A DNA stretch of 64,000 nucleotides from Dryocola clanedunensis subsp. sulfonylureivorans (GCF_016756775.1 NZ_JAERMU010000013.1:89068-153067); one strand, 5' to 3'; shown: positions 19,068-31,890, numbered from the stretch's first letter. Numbers and translations: made by a program. Notes: generated by a model not told the origin, from the letters alone.

Positions 19068-19089
19068 TTTTTTCCTCCATTTTTCAGGG
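19068..19089 (+). promoter_or_regulatory. Candidate BaeR box upstream of mdtA
   Basis: A T-rich stretch with CCTCCATTTTTCAGGGC resembles the published BaeR consensus TTTTTCTCCATNATTGGC, with an extra C and changes in the 3' half. It lies about 65 bases upstream of the mdtA start, where BaeR activates this operon in E. coli. Confidence 0.5.
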
Positions 19090-19151
19090 CTGCCGGGTCA
19101 CTACACTAGTATCATTGGCTATATCGTTTCAGGAAGAGAAGACGTTTAACT

Positions 19152-20384
19152 ATGAAAGGTACGCACACCACCCGTTGGTTCTGGATTGCAGGGGCGATTA
19201 TTGTTGTCATCGCAGCCGTTTATTTCTGGCGCAGCGGCTCAGTCAGTGAGCCTGGCGCTCAGCAAGCAGCCCAAAAACAAGGCGGTGGACGCCGCGGTAT
19301 GCGTGGCGGTGCTTTAGCTCCGGTTCAGGCTGCAACGGCAACCAGCGAAGCCGTACCACGTTACCTTACAGGCCTCGGTACCATTACAGCGGCGAATACC
19401 GTTACCGTGCGTAGCCGGGTAGATGGCCAGCTGCTGGCGATTCACTTCCAGGAAGGCCAGCAGGTTAAAGCGGGTGATTTACTGGCGGAAATTGATCCAA
19501 GCCAGTTCAAGGTCGCGCTGGCTCAGGCCCAGGGGCAGCTGGCTAAAGATCAGGCCACCCTTTCGAATGCGCGTCGCGATCTGTCTCGCTATCAGCAGCT
19601 GGTGAAAACGAACCTTGTCTCCCGTCAGGAGATGGACGCACAGCAAGCCTTAGTCAATGAATCCGTCGGCACCGTAAAAGCAGATGAAGCCTCCGTTGCC
19701 AGCGCCCAGCTGCAGCTGGACTGGAGCCGCATTACCGCCCCGATAGACGGACGTGTTGGCCTGAAACAGGTGGACGTGGGGAATCAGATCGCCAGCGGCG
19801 ATACTACCGGCATTGTGGTTCTGACCCAGACGCACCCTATCGACCTCATCTTTACGCTGCCGGAAAGCAATATCGCCACCGTCGTTCAGGCCCAGAAGGC
19901 CGGTAAGACGCTGAGCGTAGAAGCCTGGGACCGCACCAATAAAATGAAGCTGAGCAGCGGTACGTTGCTCAGCCTCGATAACCAGATCGATGCCACTACC
20001 GGCACCATCAAGCTTAAAGCCCGCTTTACCAACGAAGACGACGCGCTGTTCCCGAACCAGTTCGTTAACGCCCGTATGCTGGTCGATACCCAGCAGGACG
20101 CCGTTGTTATTCCGGCTGCAGCGCTGCAGATGGGCAACGAGGGTAACTTCGTCTGGGTACTGAACAGCGAAAATAAAGTCAGCAAGCACCTGGTGACAAC
20201 GGGGATTCAGGACAGCCAGAGAGTGGTTATCAGCGCGGGCCTGTCAGCCGGTGACAAAGTCGTGACGGACGGTATCGACCGCCTGACGGAAGGCGCAAAA
20301 GTTGAAGTCGTGGAGGCGCAGTCAGCCACGGCCAGCGCGGCGGATGAGAAAGCTGCCGCTAAACCTCACGGAGCGAAATCCTGA
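19152..20384 (+). CDS. mdtA: MdtA, periplasmic adaptor of the MdtABC efflux pump
   Basis: The 410-residue protein (E. coli 415) is a membrane-fusion protein of RND pumps. It has an N-terminal membrane anchor (about residues 10-28), a Gly/Arg-rich linker ([13 protein letters not shown]), lipoyl halves around a helical hairpin, and a beta-barrel domain. It links MdtBC to TolC. It is the first gene of mdtABCD-baeSR, and its stop overlaps the mdtB start by one base. Confidence 0.96.
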   Translation: MKGTHTTRWFWIAGAIIVVIAAVYFWRSGSVSEPGAQQAAQKQGGGRRGMRGGALAPVQAATATSEAVPRYLTGLGTITAANTVTVRSRVDGQLLAIHFQEGQQVKAGDLLAEIDPSQFKVALAQAQGQLAKDQATLSNARRDLSRYQQLVKTNLVSRQEMDAQQALVNESVGTVKADEASVASAQLQLDWSRITAPIDGRVGLKQVDVGNQIASGDTTGIVVLTQTHPIDLIFTLPESNIATVVQAQKAGKTLSVEAWDRTNKMKLSSGTLLSLDNQIDATTGTIKLKARFTNEDDALFPNQFVNARMLVDTQQDAVVIPAAALQMGNEGNFVWVLNSENKVSKHLVTTGIQDSQRVVISAGLSAGDKVVTDGIDRLTEGAKVEVVEAQSATASAADEKAAAKPHGAKS

Positions 20385-23300
20385 TGCAGGTCTTACCTCC
20401 CAGCGCAACGGGCGGCCCGTCCCGCCTGTTTATTCTGCGTCCGGTCGCCACCACGCTGTTGATGGTGGCCATCCTGCTGGCGGGGATCATCGGCTATCGT
20501 TTTCTGCCCGTCTCCGCGTTACCGGAAGTCGATTACCCGACGATTCAGGTCGTCACGCTCTATCCTGGCGCCAGCCCCGATGTCGTGACATCGGCGATCA
20601 CCGCCCCGCTGGAGCGCCAGTTCGGGCAGATGTCCGGCCTCAAGCAGATGTCCTCGCAGAGCGCAGGCGGCGCGTCGGTTGTCACCTTACAGTTCCAGCT
20701 AACCCTGCCGCTGGATGTTGCCGAGCAGGAAGTGCAGGCCGCGATTAACGCCGCCACCAACCTGCTGCCGAACGACCTGCCGAACCCGCCCGTTTACAGC
20801 AAGGTGAACCCGGCAGATCCACCAATCATGACGCTCGCCGTGACGTCTACCGCCATTCCGATGACCCAGGTCGAAGACATGGTGGAAACGCGCGTGGCGC
20901 AGAAAATCTCCCAGGTGTCCGGCGTGGGTCTGGTGACGCTTGCTGGTGGGCAGCGCCCTGCGGTACGCGTGAAGCTTAACGCCCCGGCGATTGCCGCTCT
21001 CGGCCTGACCAGCGAAACTGTTCGTACCGCCATTACCAGCGCCAACGTCAACTCTGCAAAAGGGAGTCTCGATGGCCCGGAGCGAGCCGTTACGCTGTCC
21101 GCCAACGACCAGATGGAGTCGGCGGAAGAGTACCGCAACCTGATCATCGCTTATCAAAACGGCGCGCCGGTTCGTCTGGGCGACGTGGCTACCGTTGAGC
21201 AGGGTGCCGAAAACAGTTGGCTCGGCGCATGGGCCAACAAGCAGCAGGCGATTGTCATGAACGTGCAGCGCCAGCCGGGCGCTAACATCATCGACACCGC
21301 CGACAGCATCCGCAAAATGCTGCCGACGCTGACCGAAAGCCTGCCGAAATCGGTGGAGGTGAAGCTGCTGAGCGACCGCACCACCAACATCCGCGCGTCG
21401 GTAACCGATACGCAGTACGAGCTGATGCTCGCCATCGCGCTGGTGGTGATGATCATCTATCTGTTCCTGCGCAACGTCCCGGCCACGATTATTCCCGCCG
21501 TCGCCGTGCCCCTCTCGCTGATAGGCACCTTTGCGGTGATGGTGTTCCTGGACTTCTCCATCAATAACCTGACGCTGATGGCGCTCACCATCGCCACCGG
21601 CTTCGTGGTGGACGATGCGATCGTGGTTATCGAGAACATCTCGCGCTATATAGAAAAGGGAGAGAAACCGCTGGCGGCAGCGCTGAAAGGCGCGGGTGAG
21701 ATCGGCTTTACGATTATCTCGCTGACCTTCTCGCTTATCGCAGTGCTGATCCCGCTGCTGTTTATGGGTGATATCGTCGGCCGCCTGTTCCGGGAGTTTG
21801 CCGTCACGCTTGCCGTCTCTATCCTTATCTCGGCGGTGGTCTCGCTGACGCTGACGCCAATGATGTGCGCGCGCATGCTGAGCCATGAATCGCTGCGCAA
21901 ACAGAACCGCTTCTCAAGGGCCAGCGAGCGCTTCTTTGAGCGGGTCATTGCCGGATATGGCCGCATCCTGACCAAAGTATTACACCACCCGTGGCTCACG
22001 CTCGGCGTGGCTTTTGGCACCCTGGCCCTCACCGTTCTGCTGTGGGTTTTCATCCCCAAAGGCTTCTTCCCGATTCAGGACAACGGCATTATTCAGGGTA
22101 CGCTTCAGGCCCCGCAGTCCGTCTCCTTTGCCAGCATGGCCCAGCGCCAGCGGCAGGTAGCGGATGTCATTCTCAAGGATCCGGCGGTAGAGAGCCTGAC
22201 GTCGTTTGTCGGCGTGGACGGCACGAATCCATCGCTTAACAGCGCCCGCCTGCAAATCAACCTTAAGCCGCTGGACGACCGCGATGACCGGATCAAAGCC
22301 GTTATTGCGCGGCTGCAAACCGATGTCGCGAAAGTACCCGGCGTGCAGCTTTATCTGCAGCCGATCCAGGATCTGACGATTGATACCACCGTCAGCCGCA
22401 CGCAGTATCAGTTTTCTCTGCAGGCCACTTCGCTGGATGAGCTGAGCAGCTGGGTGCCAAAACTCACCGAAGAGCTGAAAACCCTGCCGCAGCTGACGGA
22501 AGTGAGCAGCGACTGGCAGGACCAGGGGCTGGTGGCCTACGTCAACGTCGACCGTGCCAGCGCCAGCCGCCTCGGTATCTCGATGTCGGACGTGGACAAC
22601 GCCCTCTATAACGCCTTCGGCCAGCGTCTGATTTCCACCATCTACACTCAGGCCAACCAGTACCGCGTGGTGCTGGAACACGATACGTCCACCACGCCGG
22701 GTCTGAGCGCGCTGGACAACATTCGCCTGGCAAGTAGCGACGGCGGCAGCGTCCCCCTTACCGCGATTGCCAAAGTCGAACAGCGCTTTGCGCCGCTGAC
22801 GGTGAACCATCTCGACCAGTTCCCGTCGACGACCTTCTCGTTCAACGTGCCGGATGACTATTCGCTGGGCGAAGCCGTAGAGGCCATTACCCAGGCGGAG
22901 AAAGATCTGGCGCTGCCTTCGGACATCACAACTCAGTTCCAGGGCAGCACCCTCGCCTTCCAGGCCGCACTCGGCAGCACCATCTGGCTGATCGTTGCCT
23001 CCGTCGTGGCGATGTATATCGTGCTGGGCGTGCTTTATGAAAGCTTTATCCATCCGATTACCATTCTTTCCACGTTGCCCACCGCGGGAGTTGGCGCGCT
23101 GCTGGCGCTGATGCTGGCGGGAGCCGAGCTGGACGTGATTGCGATCATCGGCATCATCCTGCTTATCGGCATCGTGAAGAAGAACGCCATCATGATGATC
23201 GACTTCGCGCTGGCGGCAGAGCGTGAGCAGGGGATGGCACCTTATGAGGCGATTTATCAGGCCTGCCTGCTGCGTTTCCGCCCGATTCTGATGACCACGC

Positions 23301-23509
23301 TGGCCGCCCTGCTCGGCGCGCTGCCGCTGATGCTCTCAACGGGCGTGGGCGCGGAGCTGCGCCGTCCGTTGGGTATCGGCATGGTGGGCGGCTTAATGGT
23401 CAGCCAGGTATTAACCCTGTTTACCACGCCGGTTATCTACCTGCTGTTTGACCGCCTGTCGCACTATACGCGCAACCGTTTTGGCCGCCGTGAAGAGGAA
23501 CTGCCGTGA
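20384..23509 (+). CDS. mdtB: MdtB, RND multidrug efflux subunit
   Basis: The 1041-residue protein (E. coli 1040) has the RND layout of 12 transmembrane helices and two large periplasmic loops. The helix-4 proton-relay sequence [17 protein letters not shown] is present. MdtB and MdtC form a heterotrimeric (B2C) pump with MdtA and TolC that exports bile salts, novobiocin and other compounds in E. coli. Confidence 0.97.
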   Translation: MQVLPPSATGGPSRLFILRPVATTLLMVAILLAGIIGYRFLPVSALPEVDYPTIQVVTLYPGASPDVVTSAITAPLERQFGQMSGLKQMSSQSAGGASVVTLQFQLTLPLDVAEQEVQAAINAATNLLPNDLPNPPVYSKVNPADPPIMTLAVTSTAIPMTQVEDMVETRVAQKISQVSGVGLVTLAGGQRPAVRVKLNAPAIAALGLTSETVRTAITSANVNSAKGSLDGPERAVTLSANDQMESAEEYRNLIIAYQNGAPVRLGDVATVEQGAENSWLGAWANKQQAIVMNVQRQPGANIIDTADSIRKMLPTLTESLPKSVEVKLLSDRTTNIRASVTDTQYELMLAIALVVMIIYLFLRNVPATIIPAVAVPLSLIGTFAVMVFLDFSINNLTLMALTIATGFVVDDAIVVIENISRYIEKGEKPLAAALKGAGEIGFTIISLTFSLIAVLIPLLFMGDIVGRLFREFAVTLAVSILISAVVSLTLTPMMCARMLSHESLRKQNRFSRASERFFERVIAGYGRILTKVLHHPWLTLGVAFGTLALTVLLWVFIPKGFFPIQDNGIIQGTLQAPQSVSFASMAQRQRQVADVILKDPAVESLTSFVGVDGTNPSLNSARLQINLKPLDDRDDRIKAVIARLQTDVAKVPGVQLYLQPIQDLTIDTTVSRTQYQFSLQATSLDELSSWVPKLTEELKTLPQLTEVSSDWQDQGLVAYVNVDRASASRLGISMSDVDNALYNAFGQRLISTIYTQANQYRVVLEHDTSTTPGLSALDNIRLASSDGGSVPLTAIAKVEQRFAPLTVNHLDQFPSTTFSFNVPDDYSLGEAVEAITQAEKDLALPSDITTQFQGSTLAFQAALGSTIWLIVASVVAMYIVLGVLYESFIHPITILSTLPTAGVGALLALMLAGAELDVIAIIGIILLIGIVKKNAIMMIDFALAAEREQGMAPYEAIYQACLLRFRPILMTTLAALLGALPLMLSTGVGAELRRPLGIGMVGGLMVSQVLTLFTTPVIYLLFDRLSHYTRNRFGRREEELP

Positions 23510-26500
23510 AATTCTTCGCGCTGTTTATCTACCGTCCGGTCGCGACCATCCTGCTGACCGTTGCCATCACGCTGTGCGGCGTGCTCGGCTTCCGGCTGCT
23601 GCCCGTGGCCCCGCTGCCGCAGGTAGATTTCCCGGTGATCATGATCAGCGCCTCGCTGCCGGGGGCGTCGCCTGAAACAATGGCGTCGTCGGTGGCAACG
23701 CCGCTTGAGCGGGCGCTGGGGCGAATTGCGGGCGTCAGCGAAATGACGTCTTCCAGCTCGCTTGGCAGCACGCGCATTATTCTGGAATTCAATTTCGACC
23801 GGGATATCAACGGGGCCGCCCGCGACGTACAGGCGGCCATCAACGCCGCGCAAAGCCTGCTGCCCAGCGGCATGCCGAGCCGTCCGACCTATCGCAAAGC
23901 CAACCCGTCAGACGCGCCGATCATCATTCTGACGCTGACATCGGACACCTTATCTCAGGGCCAGCTCTACGATTTCGCCTCCACGCAGCTCGCGCAAACC
24001 GTCTCGCAGATTGACGGCGTTGGCGACGTTGACGTCGGCGGCAGCTCGCTACCGGCGGTGCGGGTGGATTTGAATCCTCAGGCGCTGTTTAACCAGGGCG
24101 TCTCGCTGGACGCAGTGCGCACCGCTATCGACAACGCTAACGTGCGCCGTCCGCAAGGGGCCGTCGAAGAAGACACGCGTCGCTGGCAGCTGCAAACCAA
24201 CGACGAGCTGAAAACCGCCGCGGAATATAAGCCGCTGATCATCCACTACAACAACGGCGGCGCGGTACACCTGAGCGATGTGGCAAACGTCACCGACTCT
24301 GTGCAGGACGTGCGTAACGCGGGGATGACCAACGCCAAACCCGCCATTTTGCTGATTATCCGCAAATCGCAGGAAGCGAACATTATCGAAACCGTGGACC
24401 GCATCCGCGCGAAGCTGCCGGAGCTGCGCGAAACCATTCCCGCCGCCATTGATTTACAGGTCGCCCAGGATCGCTCGCCAACCATCCGTGCCTCGCTCGC
24501 CGAAGTTGAGCAGTCGCTGGTGATCTCCGTGGCGCTGGTGATCCTCGTTGTCTTCCTGTTCCTGCGTTCGGGCCGCGCCACGCTGATCCCGGCCGTTGCC
24601 GTTCCCGTTTCGCTGATTGGCACGTTCATCGCCATGTACCTGTGCGGCTTCAGCCTGAACAACCTGTCGCTGATGGCGCTGACCATCGCTACCGGCTTCG
24701 TGGTGGATGACGCCATCGTGGTGCTGGAGAATATCTCCCGCCACCTCGAAGCGGGAGTAAAACCCTTGCAGGCCGCTTTACAGGGCGTTCGGGAAGTCGG
24801 TTTTACGGTGCTCTCCATGAGCCTGTCGCTGGTGGCGGTGTTCCTGCCGCTGCTGCTGATGGGCGGTCTGCCGGGGAGATTATTTAAGGAGTTTGCCGTC
24901 ACGTTGTCGGTGGCGATTGGCATCTCACTGGTCGTCTCCCTGACCCTGACGCCAATGATGTGCGGCTGGCTGCTGAAGAATAAACCCCAGCACACCCCAA
25001 CCCGTAAACGCGGCTTTGGGCGTCTGCTGGTCGCGATGCAGGAAGGCTATGGGCGTTCGCTGAAATGGGTGCTTAACCATACGAAGCTGGTTGGTCTGGT
25101 GCTGATTGCCACCATCGCGCTGAACGTCTGGCTGTATATCGCCATCCCGAAAACGTTCTTTCCGGAGCAGGATACCGGGCGGCTGATGGGCAATATTCAG
25201 GCGGACCAGAGCATTTCGTTCCAGGCGATGCGCGGCAAGCTGCAGGACTTTATGAAGATCATTCGTGAGGATCCGGCGGTGGATAACGTCACCGGCTTTA
25301 CCGGCGGCTCGCGGGTGAACAGCGGCATGATGTTTATCTCCCTTAAGCCGCTGAGCGAACGCAAAGAGACCGCGCAGCAGGTGATTGACCGCCTGCGCAA
25401 GGCGCTGGCGAAAGAGCCGGGAGCCAGCCTGTTTCTGATGGCGGTGCAGGACATCCGCGTCGGCGGGCGTTCGGCCAACGCCAGCTATCAGTACACACTG
25501 CTTTCCGACAGCCTGGCTGATTTACGCACCTGGGAGCCGAAAATCCGTAAGGCCTTCGCCAGCCTGCCGCAGCTTGCGGACGTCAACTCTGACCAGCAGG
25601 ATAACGGCGCGGAAATGGATCTGATCTATGACCGGGAAACCATGTCGCGGCTGGGCATCAGCGTCTCGGACGCCAACAGCCTGCTGAACAACGCCTTCGG
25701 CCAGCGGCAGATTTCCACCATCTATCAGCCGCTTAACCAGTACAAAGTGGTGATGGAAGTTGACCCGCGCTATACCCAGGACATCAGCTCGCTGGATCAG
25801 ATGTTCGTCACCAATAGCGAAGGCAAGCCGATTCCGCTCTCCTACTTTGCGAAATGGCAGCCTGCTAACGCCCCACTGGCGGTGAACCACCAGGGGCTGT
25901 CGGCGGCCTCCACCATCTCCTTTAACCTGCCTACCGGCACTTCGCTCAGCGAGGCAAGCGACGCCATCGACCGTATGATGACCTCTCTTGGCGTGCCGTC
26001 CACGGTGCGCGGCAGCTACGCGGGGACCGCGCAGGTCTTCCAGGACACCATGAAGTCGCAGGTGCTGCTGATCATCGCGGCTATAGCCACCGTCTACATC
26101 GTGCTGGGGATTCTTTATGAGAGCTACGTTCATCCGCTGACGATTCTCTCCACGCTGCCTTCCGCCGGGGTGGGCGCGCTGCTGGCGCTGGAGCTGTTCG
26201 GTGCCCCGTTCAGCCTGATTGCGCTCATCGGGATCATGCTATTAATTGGCATCGTGAAGAAAAACGCCATCATGATGGTGGACTTCGCGATAGACGCGCA
26301 GCGTAACGGCAACCTCACGCCGCAGGAGGCGATTTTCCAGGCCTGCCTGTTACGCTTCCGTCCGATAATGATGACAACGCTCGCCGCACTCTTTGGCGCG
26401 CTGCCGCTGGTGCTGACCAGCGGTGACGGTGCGGAGCTGCGCCAGCCGCTGGGGATCACCATCGTCGGCGGTCTGGTCGTCAGCCAGCTGCTGACGCTCT

Positions 26501-26586
26501 ACACCACGCCTGTTGTCTATCTGTTCTTTGACCGGCTGCGTTTGCGCTTTAGCCGCCGCAGCAGCAAACAATTAGTTGGCGAGTAA
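23506..26586 (+). CDS. mdtC: MdtC, RND multidrug efflux subunit
   Basis: The 1026-residue protein (E. coli 1025) starts with GTG, overlapping the mdtB stop by 4 bases (GTGA). It carries the same helix-4 Asp-Asp pair ([17 protein letters not shown]). It shares the MdtB fold but is a distinct subunit, not a recent duplicate. It acts in the inner membrane as part of the MdtB2C trimer. Confidence 0.97.
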   Translation: MKFFALFIYRPVATILLTVAITLCGVLGFRLLPVAPLPQVDFPVIMISASLPGASPETMASSVATPLERALGRIAGVSEMTSSSSLGSTRIILEFNFDRDINGAARDVQAAINAAQSLLPSGMPSRPTYRKANPSDAPIIILTLTSDTLSQGQLYDFASTQLAQTVSQIDGVGDVDVGGSSLPAVRVDLNPQALFNQGVSLDAVRTAIDNANVRRPQGAVEEDTRRWQLQTNDELKTAAEYKPLIIHYNNGGAVHLSDVANVTDSVQDVRNAGMTNAKPAILLIIRKSQEANIIETVDRIRAKLPELRETIPAAIDLQVAQDRSPTIRASLAEVEQSLVISVALVILVVFLFLRSGRATLIPAVAVPVSLIGTFIAMYLCGFSLNNLSLMALTIATGFVVDDAIVVLENISRHLEAGVKPLQAALQGVREVGFTVLSMSLSLVAVFLPLLLMGGLPGRLFKEFAVTLSVAIGISLVVSLTLTPMMCGWLLKNKPQHTPTRKRGFGRLLVAMQEGYGRSLKWVLNHTKLVGLVLIATIALNVWLYIAIPKTFFPEQDTGRLMGNIQADQSISFQAMRGKLQDFMKIIREDPAVDNVTGFTGGSRVNSGMMFISLKPLSERKETAQQVIDRLRKALAKEPGASLFLMAVQDIRVGGRSANASYQYTLLSDSLADLRTWEPKIRKAFASLPQLADVNSDQQDNGAEMDLIYDRETMSRLGISVSDANSLLNNAFGQRQISTIYQPLNQYKVVMEVDPRYTQDISSLDQMFVTNSEGKPIPLSYFAKWQPANAPLAVNHQGLSAASTISFNLPTGTSLSEASDAIDRMMTSLGVPSTVRGSYAGTAQVFQDTMKSQVLLIIAAIATVYIVLGILYESYVHPLTILSTLPSAGVGALLALELFGAPFSLIALIGIMLLIGIVKKNAIMMVDFAIDAQRNGNLTPQEAIFQACLLRFRPIMMTTLAALFGALPLVLTSGDGAELRQPLGITIVGGLVVSQLLTLYTTPVVYLFFDRLRLRFSRRSSKQLVGE

Positions 26587-26638
26587 AATGTAGGGGGGAT
26601 AAGCGTAAGCGTCATCCACCGATGAGGAATCAGATGAA

Positions 26639-28054
26639 ATGACCGACCTGCCCGCTGCCGTCCGCTGGCAACTGTGGATTGTCGCTTTCGGCTTCTTTAT
26701 GCAGTCGCTGGACACCACTATCGTGAACACTGCCCTGCCGTCGATGGCGGCAAGCCTTGGGGAAAGCCCGCTGCATATGCACTCGGTGATTGTCGCCTAC
26801 GTGCTGACGGTGGCGGTGATGCTGCCCGCCAGCGGCTGGCTGGCGGACCGGGTGGGCGTACGCAATATCTTCTTCACCGCCATCGTGCTGTTTACCATCG
26901 GCTCGCTGCTCTGCGCCCACTCCTCCACGCTCAATGAGCTGGTCTTATCCCGTGTGGTGCAGGGTATTGGCGGCGCGATGATGGTGCCGGTGGGCAGGCT
27001 GACGGTGATGAAAATTGTCCCCCGCGAGCAGTACATGGCGGCGATGACCTTCGTGACTTTACCCGGTCAGATCGGCCCGCTGCTCGGCCCGGCGCTCGGC
27101 GGCCTGTTGGTTGAGTATGCCTCCTGGCACTGGATCTTCCTCATCAACCTGCCAGTGGGCATTATCGGCTGCATTGCCACGCTCTGGCTGATGCCCAACT
27201 ACACCATGCAAACCCGGCGCTTCGACGCGTCGGGATTCCTGCTGCTGGCGTTCGGCATGGCGGCGCTAACCATCGCGCTGGACGGGCAAAAAGGGCTGGG
27301 CATTTCGTCGCTGACGCTCGGCCTGCTGGTTGCAGGCGGCGTGCTGTCGATGCTGCTCTACCTCTGGCATGCCAGAGGCAACGAGAACGCCCTGTTTAAC
27401 CTCAACCTGTTCAAAACGCGCACCTTCTCCCTCGGCCTGTTCGGCAGCTTCTGTGGCCGTATCGGCAGCGGCATGCTGCCGTTTATGACGCCGGTGTTTT
27501 TACAGATTGGCCTGGGCTTCTCTCCTTTCCACGCCGGGCTGATGATGGTGCCGATGGTACTGGGCAGCATGGGCATGAAGCGCATCGTGGTGCAGGTGGT
27601 TAACCGCTTCGGCTACCGTAACGTGCTGGTTGCCTCCACGCTGGGGCTGGCGCTGGTTATCCTGCTGTTTATGGCCACCGCGCTGCTGGGGTGGTATTAC
27701 CTGCTGCCGGTAGTGCTGTTTATCCTCGGCATGGTTAACTCGACGCGCTTCTCCTCGATGAACACCCTCACGCTGAAAGATTTACCGGACGACCTCGCCA
27801 GCGGCGGCAACAGCATGCTGTCGATGGTAATGCAGCTTTCTATGAGCATTGGCGTAACCGTAGCGGGCATGCTGCTTGGCATGTACGGTCACCATCAGCT
27901 CACCCCGGACAGCGGCGTGGTGCACACCGTCTTCCTCTACACCTATTTAAGTATGGCGGTGATTATCGCTCTCCCCGCGCTGGTCTTCGCCCGTGTCCCC
28001 AGGGACACCACTAAAAACGTCATTATTGCGCGACGCAAAAGGAAACAATCATGA
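26639..28054 (+). CDS. mdtD: MdtD, major-facilitator (DHA2) transporter
   Basis: The 471-residue protein has about 14 hydrophobic helices. It has the DHA2 motif C-type region (LGPALGGLL) and motif A ([13 protein letters not shown]). In E. coli MdtD (IceT) is part of the Bae regulon and has been linked to citrate/iron export rather than broad drug efflux. It follows mdtC after 52 bases and overlaps baeS by 4 bases. Confidence 0.94.
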   Translation: MTDLPAAVRWQLWIVAFGFFMQSLDTTIVNTALPSMAASLGESPLHMHSVIVAYVLTVAVMLPASGWLADRVGVRNIFFTAIVLFTIGSLLCAHSSTLNELVLSRVVQGIGGAMMVPVGRLTVMKIVPREQYMAAMTFVTLPGQIGPLLGPALGGLLVEYASWHWIFLINLPVGIIGCIATLWLMPNYTMQTRRFDASGFLLLAFGMAALTIALDGQKGLGISSLTLGLLVAGGVLSMLLYLWHARGNENALFNLNLFKTRTFSLGLFGSFCGRIGSGMLPFMTPVFLQIGLGFSPFHAGLMMVPMVLGSMGMKRIVVQVVNRFGYRNVLVASTLGLALVILLFMATALLGWYYLLPVVLFILGMVNSTRFSSMNTLTLKDLPDDLASGGNSMLSMVMQLSMSIGVTVAGMLLGMYGHHQLTPDSGVVHTVFLYTYLSMAVIIALPALVFARVPRDTTKNVIIARRKRKQS

Positions 28055-29448
28055 AACTCTGGCGGCCGGGCATTACCGGGAAACTGTTTCTCGCCATTTT
28101 CTCAACCTGCCTGCTGGTGCTGGCGATAATGCACTGGGGCGTGCGGCTTAGCTTCGAGCGCGGGTTTATCGACTATATCAAGCAGGGTAATGAGCAGCGG
28201 CTGGATATGCTCAGCGACGCGCTCGGCGACCAATACTCGCTGCACGGCAACTGGCAGTTCCTGCGCCATAACGATCGCTTTGTTTTCAGGATCCTCAAAT
28301 CGTTTGAGCACGACGAAGATGCCGAGAACCCGAAGATGCCGCCGCACGGCTGGCGTACCCAGTTCTGGGTGCTGGACCAGGACTACAAAGTCCTGGTCGG
28401 CCCACGCGGTCCGGTTCCGCCTGATGGCACCAGAAGAGCCATTAAAGTTGACGGGCGTGACGCGGGCTGGGTCATCGCCTCCCCCGTTGAGCGCCTGACG
28501 CGCAACACCGATATCAACTTTGATCGCCAGCAGCGGCGTACCAGCTGGATTATCGTTGCGGTATCGACTTTGCTTGCTGCAGCGGCAACATTCCTGCTCG
28601 CGCGCGGCCTGCTCGCCCCGGTCAAAAAACTGGTGGAAGGAACGCATAAGCTGGCAGCCGGTGATTTTACGACACGGGTTGCCTCTACCAGCCAGGATGA
28701 GCTGGGCAAGCTGGCGCAGGACTTTAACCAGCTAGCCAGCACGCTTGAGAAAAACCACAACATGCGCCGCGCCTACATGGCCGATATTTCTCACGAACTG
28801 CGCACCCCGCTGGCGATTCTGCGCGGTGAGCTGGAAGCTATTCAGGACGGCGTCAGGAAATTCACTCCGGATTCCGTGGCTTCGCTGCAGATGGAGGTCG
28901 CCACGCTCACCAAGCTGGTTGACGACCTGCACCAGCTGTCGATGTCCGACGAAGGCGCGCTGGCGTACCAGAAAAAATCTCTCGATATCATTAACCTGCT
29001 TGAAGTGGTTGCGGGAGCGTTCCGCCAGCGCTTTGACTCGCGTGGCCTGAGCATCCGTCTGGCTCTGCCGGACAATGTGACCATTTTTGGCGACGGCGAC
29101 CGCCTGATGCAGCTGTTCAACAACCTGCTGGAAAACAGCCTGCGCTATACCGACGCGGGCGGCCAGCTGCTGATTTCCGGCGAGGTCAGCCAGCAGCGGT
29201 TCGTGATGACCTTCTCCGACAGCGCGCCGGGCGTGAATGACGAGCAGCTGAATATGCTTTTTGACCGCTTCTACCGCACGGAAGGCTCGCGCAACCGCGC
29301 CAGCGGCGGCTCCGGCCTGGGGCTGTCCATCTGCCAGAACATTGTTACCGCCCACGGCGGTACGCTGGCGGCTGGCCATTCGCCTTTCGGCGGCGTCAGC
29401 ATTACAGTAGAGTTACCGCTGGATCCAGAATCACAGAGGAACGTATGA
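28051..29448 (+). CDS. baeS: BaeS, envelope-stress sensor histidine kinase
   Basis: The 465-residue protein has an N-terminal transmembrane helix, a periplasmic sensor loop (about 35-170), a second helix and a HAMP domain. A HisKA domain with phospho-acceptor motif [11 protein letters not shown] (His near residue 247) and a HATPase domain ending in [10 protein letters not shown] follow. It phosphorylates BaeR in response to envelope damage, indole, flavonoids and some metals in E. coli. Translation is probably coupled to mdtD and baeR through ATGA overlaps. Confidence 0.96.
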   Translation: MKLWRPGITGKLFLAIFSTCLLVLAIMHWGVRLSFERGFIDYIKQGNEQRLDMLSDALGDQYSLHGNWQFLRHNDRFVFRILKSFEHDEDAENPKMPPHGWRTQFWVLDQDYKVLVGPRGPVPPDGTRRAIKVDGRDAGWVIASPVERLTRNTDINFDRQQRRTSWIIVAVSTLLAAAATFLLARGLLAPVKKLVEGTHKLAAGDFTTRVASTSQDELGKLAQDFNQLASTLEKNHNMRRAYMADISHELRTPLAILRGELEAIQDGVRKFTPDSVASLQMEVATLTKLVDDLHQLSMSDEGALAYQKKSLDIINLLEVVAGAFRQRFDSRGLSIRLALPDNVTIFGDGDRLMQLFNNLLENSLRYTDAGGQLLISGEVSQQRFVMTFSDSAPGVNDEQLNMLFDRFYRTEGSRNRASGGSGLGLSICQNIVTAHGGTLAAGHSPFGGVSITVELPLDPESQRNV

Positions 29449-30167
29449 CCGAATTCCCGCTTGATGAAAATGCGCCACGCATTTTAGTCGTTGAAGATGA
29501 ACCGAAACTGGGCCAGCTGCTGGTGGATTACCTTCGCGCCGCCAGCTACGCCCCGACTCTTATCACCCATGGCAACGACGTACTGCCCTATGTGCGCCAG
29601 ACGCCGCCGGATCTGATCCTGCTCGATCTGATGCTTCCCGGCACCGATGGGCTGACGTTGTGCAAAGAAATCCGCCGTTTCTCTGAGGTCCCGATCGTGA
29701 TGGTGACCGCCAAAATCGAAGAAATTGACCGCCTGCTGGGGCTGGAAATCGGTGCGGATGATTATATCTGCAAGCCCTACAGCCCGAGGGAGGTCGTGGC
29801 GCGGGTGAAAACGATTTTGCGCCGCTGTAAGCGCCAGCAGGAACCGATCCCAGCGGGAGAAGAAAGCCCGCTGATCATCGACGAAGGGCGCTTTCAGGCA
29901 AGCTGGCGCGAAAAGGTGCTGGACCTGACCCCGGCAGAATTCCGCCTGTTAAAAACCCTCTCCCATGAGCCGGGCAAAGTCTTTTCCCGCGAAATGTTGC
30001 TCAATCATCTCTACGATGACTACCGGGTGGTCACCGACCGCACCATTGACAGCCATATCAAGAACCTGCGCCGCAAGCTTGAATCGCTCGACGAAGAACA
30101 GTCGTTTATCCGCGCCGTCTATGGCGTAGGCTATCGCTGGGAAGCCGACGCCTGCCGGATGGCGTAG
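29445..30167 (+). CDS. baeR: BaeR, OmpR-family response regulator
   Basis: The 240-residue protein has a receiver domain ([11 protein letters not shown] with the phospho-acceptor Asp near residue 60) and a C-terminal winged helix ([18 protein letters not shown]). It activates the mdtABCD-baeSR operon itself, plus acrD and spy in E. coli. A candidate BaeR box lies upstream of mdtA. Confidence 0.96.
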   Translation: MTEFPLDENAPRILVVEDEPKLGQLLVDYLRAASYAPTLITHGNDVLPYVRQTPPDLILLDLMLPGTDGLTLCKEIRRFSEVPIVMVTAKIEEIDRLLGLEIGADDYICKPYSPREVVARVKTILRRCKRQQEPIPAGEESPLIIDEGRFQASWREKVLDLTPAEFRLLKTLSHEPGKVFSREMLLNHLYDDYRVVTDRTIDSHIKNLRRKLESLDEEQSFIRAVYGVGYRWEADACRMA

Positions 30168-30231
30168 GGTGGTTTCCGGAAACAATAAGCGCTACAATTC
30201 CCGCCCTAAAAGTGTGGCAATCCCACTTCGC

Positions 30232-30423
30232 ATTAACCGCTTCACCCGGTGAAGCGGTATTGATCGGTGAAATATCTGATACGATCCTGGGACGCAAATA
30301 TTTCACCAAACAAAAGACAAGGAAAATCAATTTATTGATTTTCGGCAGCTAACCACAAAGAAGGAAAAACCACGCTTTTTCCTTCTTTGTTAGCAAATTA
30401 ACCGCTTCACCCGGTGAAGCGGT
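30232..30423 (+). promoter_or_regulatory. Inverted-repeat-rich leader of yegQ
   Basis: The 284-base gap upstream of yegQ holds five inverted repeats. A stem built on CCGCTTCAC/GTGAAGCGG occurs twice inside a 27-base direct repeat (30232-30258 and 30397-30423). Between the copies are GGTGAAATAT/ATATTTCACC (30266-30307), AAAATCAA/TTGATTTT (30323-30342) and a perfect 15-bp stem (30355-30369 with 30376-30390, loop CCACGC). The function is unknown. The second copy ends 28 bases before the yegQ start. Confidence 0.6.
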
Positions 30424-30451
30424 TCTGACCTGACATCAGAACGAGAACATC

Positions 30452-31813
30452 ATGTTTAAACCAGAGCTTCTTTCCCCGGCGGGAACGCTGAAAAATATGC
30501 GTTTCGCTTTCGCCTACGGCGCCGATGCCGTTTACGCGGGCCAGCCGCGCTACAGCCTGCGCGTGCGTAACAACGAGTTCAACCACGAAAACCTTCAGCT
30601 CGGCATCAACGAAGCCCACGCGCTCGGTAAAAAATTCTACGTGGTGGTGAACATCGCACCGCATAACGCCAAGCTAAAAACTTTCATCCGTGACCTGAAA
30701 CCCGTTGTGGAAATGGGGCCGGATGCGCTGATCATGTCTGACCCGGGCCTGATTATGATGGTGCGCGAAGCCTTCCCGGAGATGGACATCCACCTGTCCG
30801 TACAGGCGAACGCGGTGAACTGGGCAACGGTGAAGTTCTGGAAACAGATGGGGCTGACCCGCGTCATTCTTTCCCGCGAGCTGTCGCTGGACGAAATCGC
30901 CGAAATTCGCGAACAGGTGCCAGAAATGGAGCTTGAGATCTTCGTTCACGGCGCACTGTGCATGGCCTACTCCGGCCGTTGCCTGCTGTCGGGCTACATC
31001 AACAAGCGCGATCCAAACCAGGGAACCTGCACCAACGCCTGCCGTTGGGAATACAAGGTTGAAGAGGGCAAAGAAGATGACGTGGGCAACATCGTCCATG
31101 TTCATGAGCCTATCCCGGTACAGTCTATTGAACCTACGCTGGGCATCGGCGCACCTACGAATAAAGTCTTCATGATGGAAGAAGCCAAACGTCCGGGCGA
31201 GTACATGACCGCCTTCGAAGACGAACACGGCACCTACATCATGAACTCCAAAGATCTGCGTGCCATCGAACACGTGGAGCGTCTGACCAAAATGGGCGTT
31301 CACTCACTGAAAATAGAAGGCCGCACCAAGTCTTATTACTACTGCGCGCGCACCGCACAGGTTTATCGCCGCGCTATCGACGACGCCGCAGCGGGTAAAC
31401 CGTTTGACCCAACCCTGCTGCAAACCCTTGAAGGCCTGGCCCACCGCGGCTATACAGAAGGCTTCCTGCGTCGTCACACTCATGACAGCCACCAGAACTA
31501 TGAATACGGTCACTCCATCTCTGACACGCAGCAGTTCGTTGGGGAATTCACCGGCGAGCGCCGTGGCGACCTGGCCGCAGTGGCAGTGAAAAATAAATTC
31601 CTGCTCGGCGATAGCCTGGAGCTGATGACCCCGCAGGGTAACGTCACCTTTACGCTGGAAGTGCTGGAAAACGGCAAAGCGCAGCCAATTGAAGTCGCGC
31701 CTGGCGACGGTCACACCGTCTGGCTGCCTGTCCCACAGGACGTAGCGTTAGACTATGCGCTGCTGATGCGTAATTTCGATGGTCAGACCACGCGAAATCC
31801 GCATGCTAACTAG
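30452..31813 (+). CDS. trhP: YegQ/TrhP, tRNA uridine-34 hydroxylation protein (U32 family)
   Basis: The 453-residue protein is of the U32 peptidase-like family with the conserved segment HGALCMAYSGRCLLSGYI followed by further cysteines (GTCTNACRWEY). These are the presumed Fe-S ligands. In E. coli TrhP (YegQ) hydroxylates U34 of several tRNAs using prephenate-dependent chemistry, a step toward cmo5U. A GAACGAGAA sequence precedes the ATG. cyaR follows on the same strand, as in E. coli. Confidence 0.94.
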   Translation: MFKPELLSPAGTLKNMRFAFAYGADAVYAGQPRYSLRVRNNEFNHENLQLGINEAHALGKKFYVVVNIAPHNAKLKTFIRDLKPVVEMGPDALIMSDPGLIMMVREAFPEMDIHLSVQANAVNWATVKFWKQMGLTRVILSRELSLDEIAEIREQVPEMELEIFVHGALCMAYSGRCLLSGYINKRDPNQGTCTNACRWEYKVEEGKEDDVGNIVHVHEPIPVQSIEPTLGIGAPTNKVFMMEEAKRPGEYMTAFEDEHGTYIMNSKDLRAIEHVERLTKMGVHSLKIEGRTKSYYYCARTAQVYRRAIDDAAAGKPFDPTLLQTLEGLAHRGYTEGFLRRHTHDSHQNYEYGHSISDTQQFVGEFTGERRGDLAAVAVKNKFLLGDSLELMTPQGNVTFTLEVLENGKAQPIEVAPGDGHTVWLPVPQDVALDYALLMRNFDGQTTRNPHAN

Positions 31814-31848
31814 TTAATTACGGTTATTTTTTCAGGCCGGGATAATTC

Positions 31849-31890
31849 TTAGAAACCGATCACACACCGCTTCGCTTGAGTTGGTTATTA
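31849..31890 (+). promoter_or_regulatory. Class II CRP-dependent promoter of cyaR
   Basis: TTAGA-N6-TCACA at 31849-31864 resembles the CRP site TGTGA-N6-TCACA, with one strong half. Its centre is 41.5 bases upstream of the predicted cyaR start at 31898, the class II position. A TATTAT -10 element lies at 31885-31890. E. coli cyaR is known to be CRP-activated. Confidence 0.75.
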
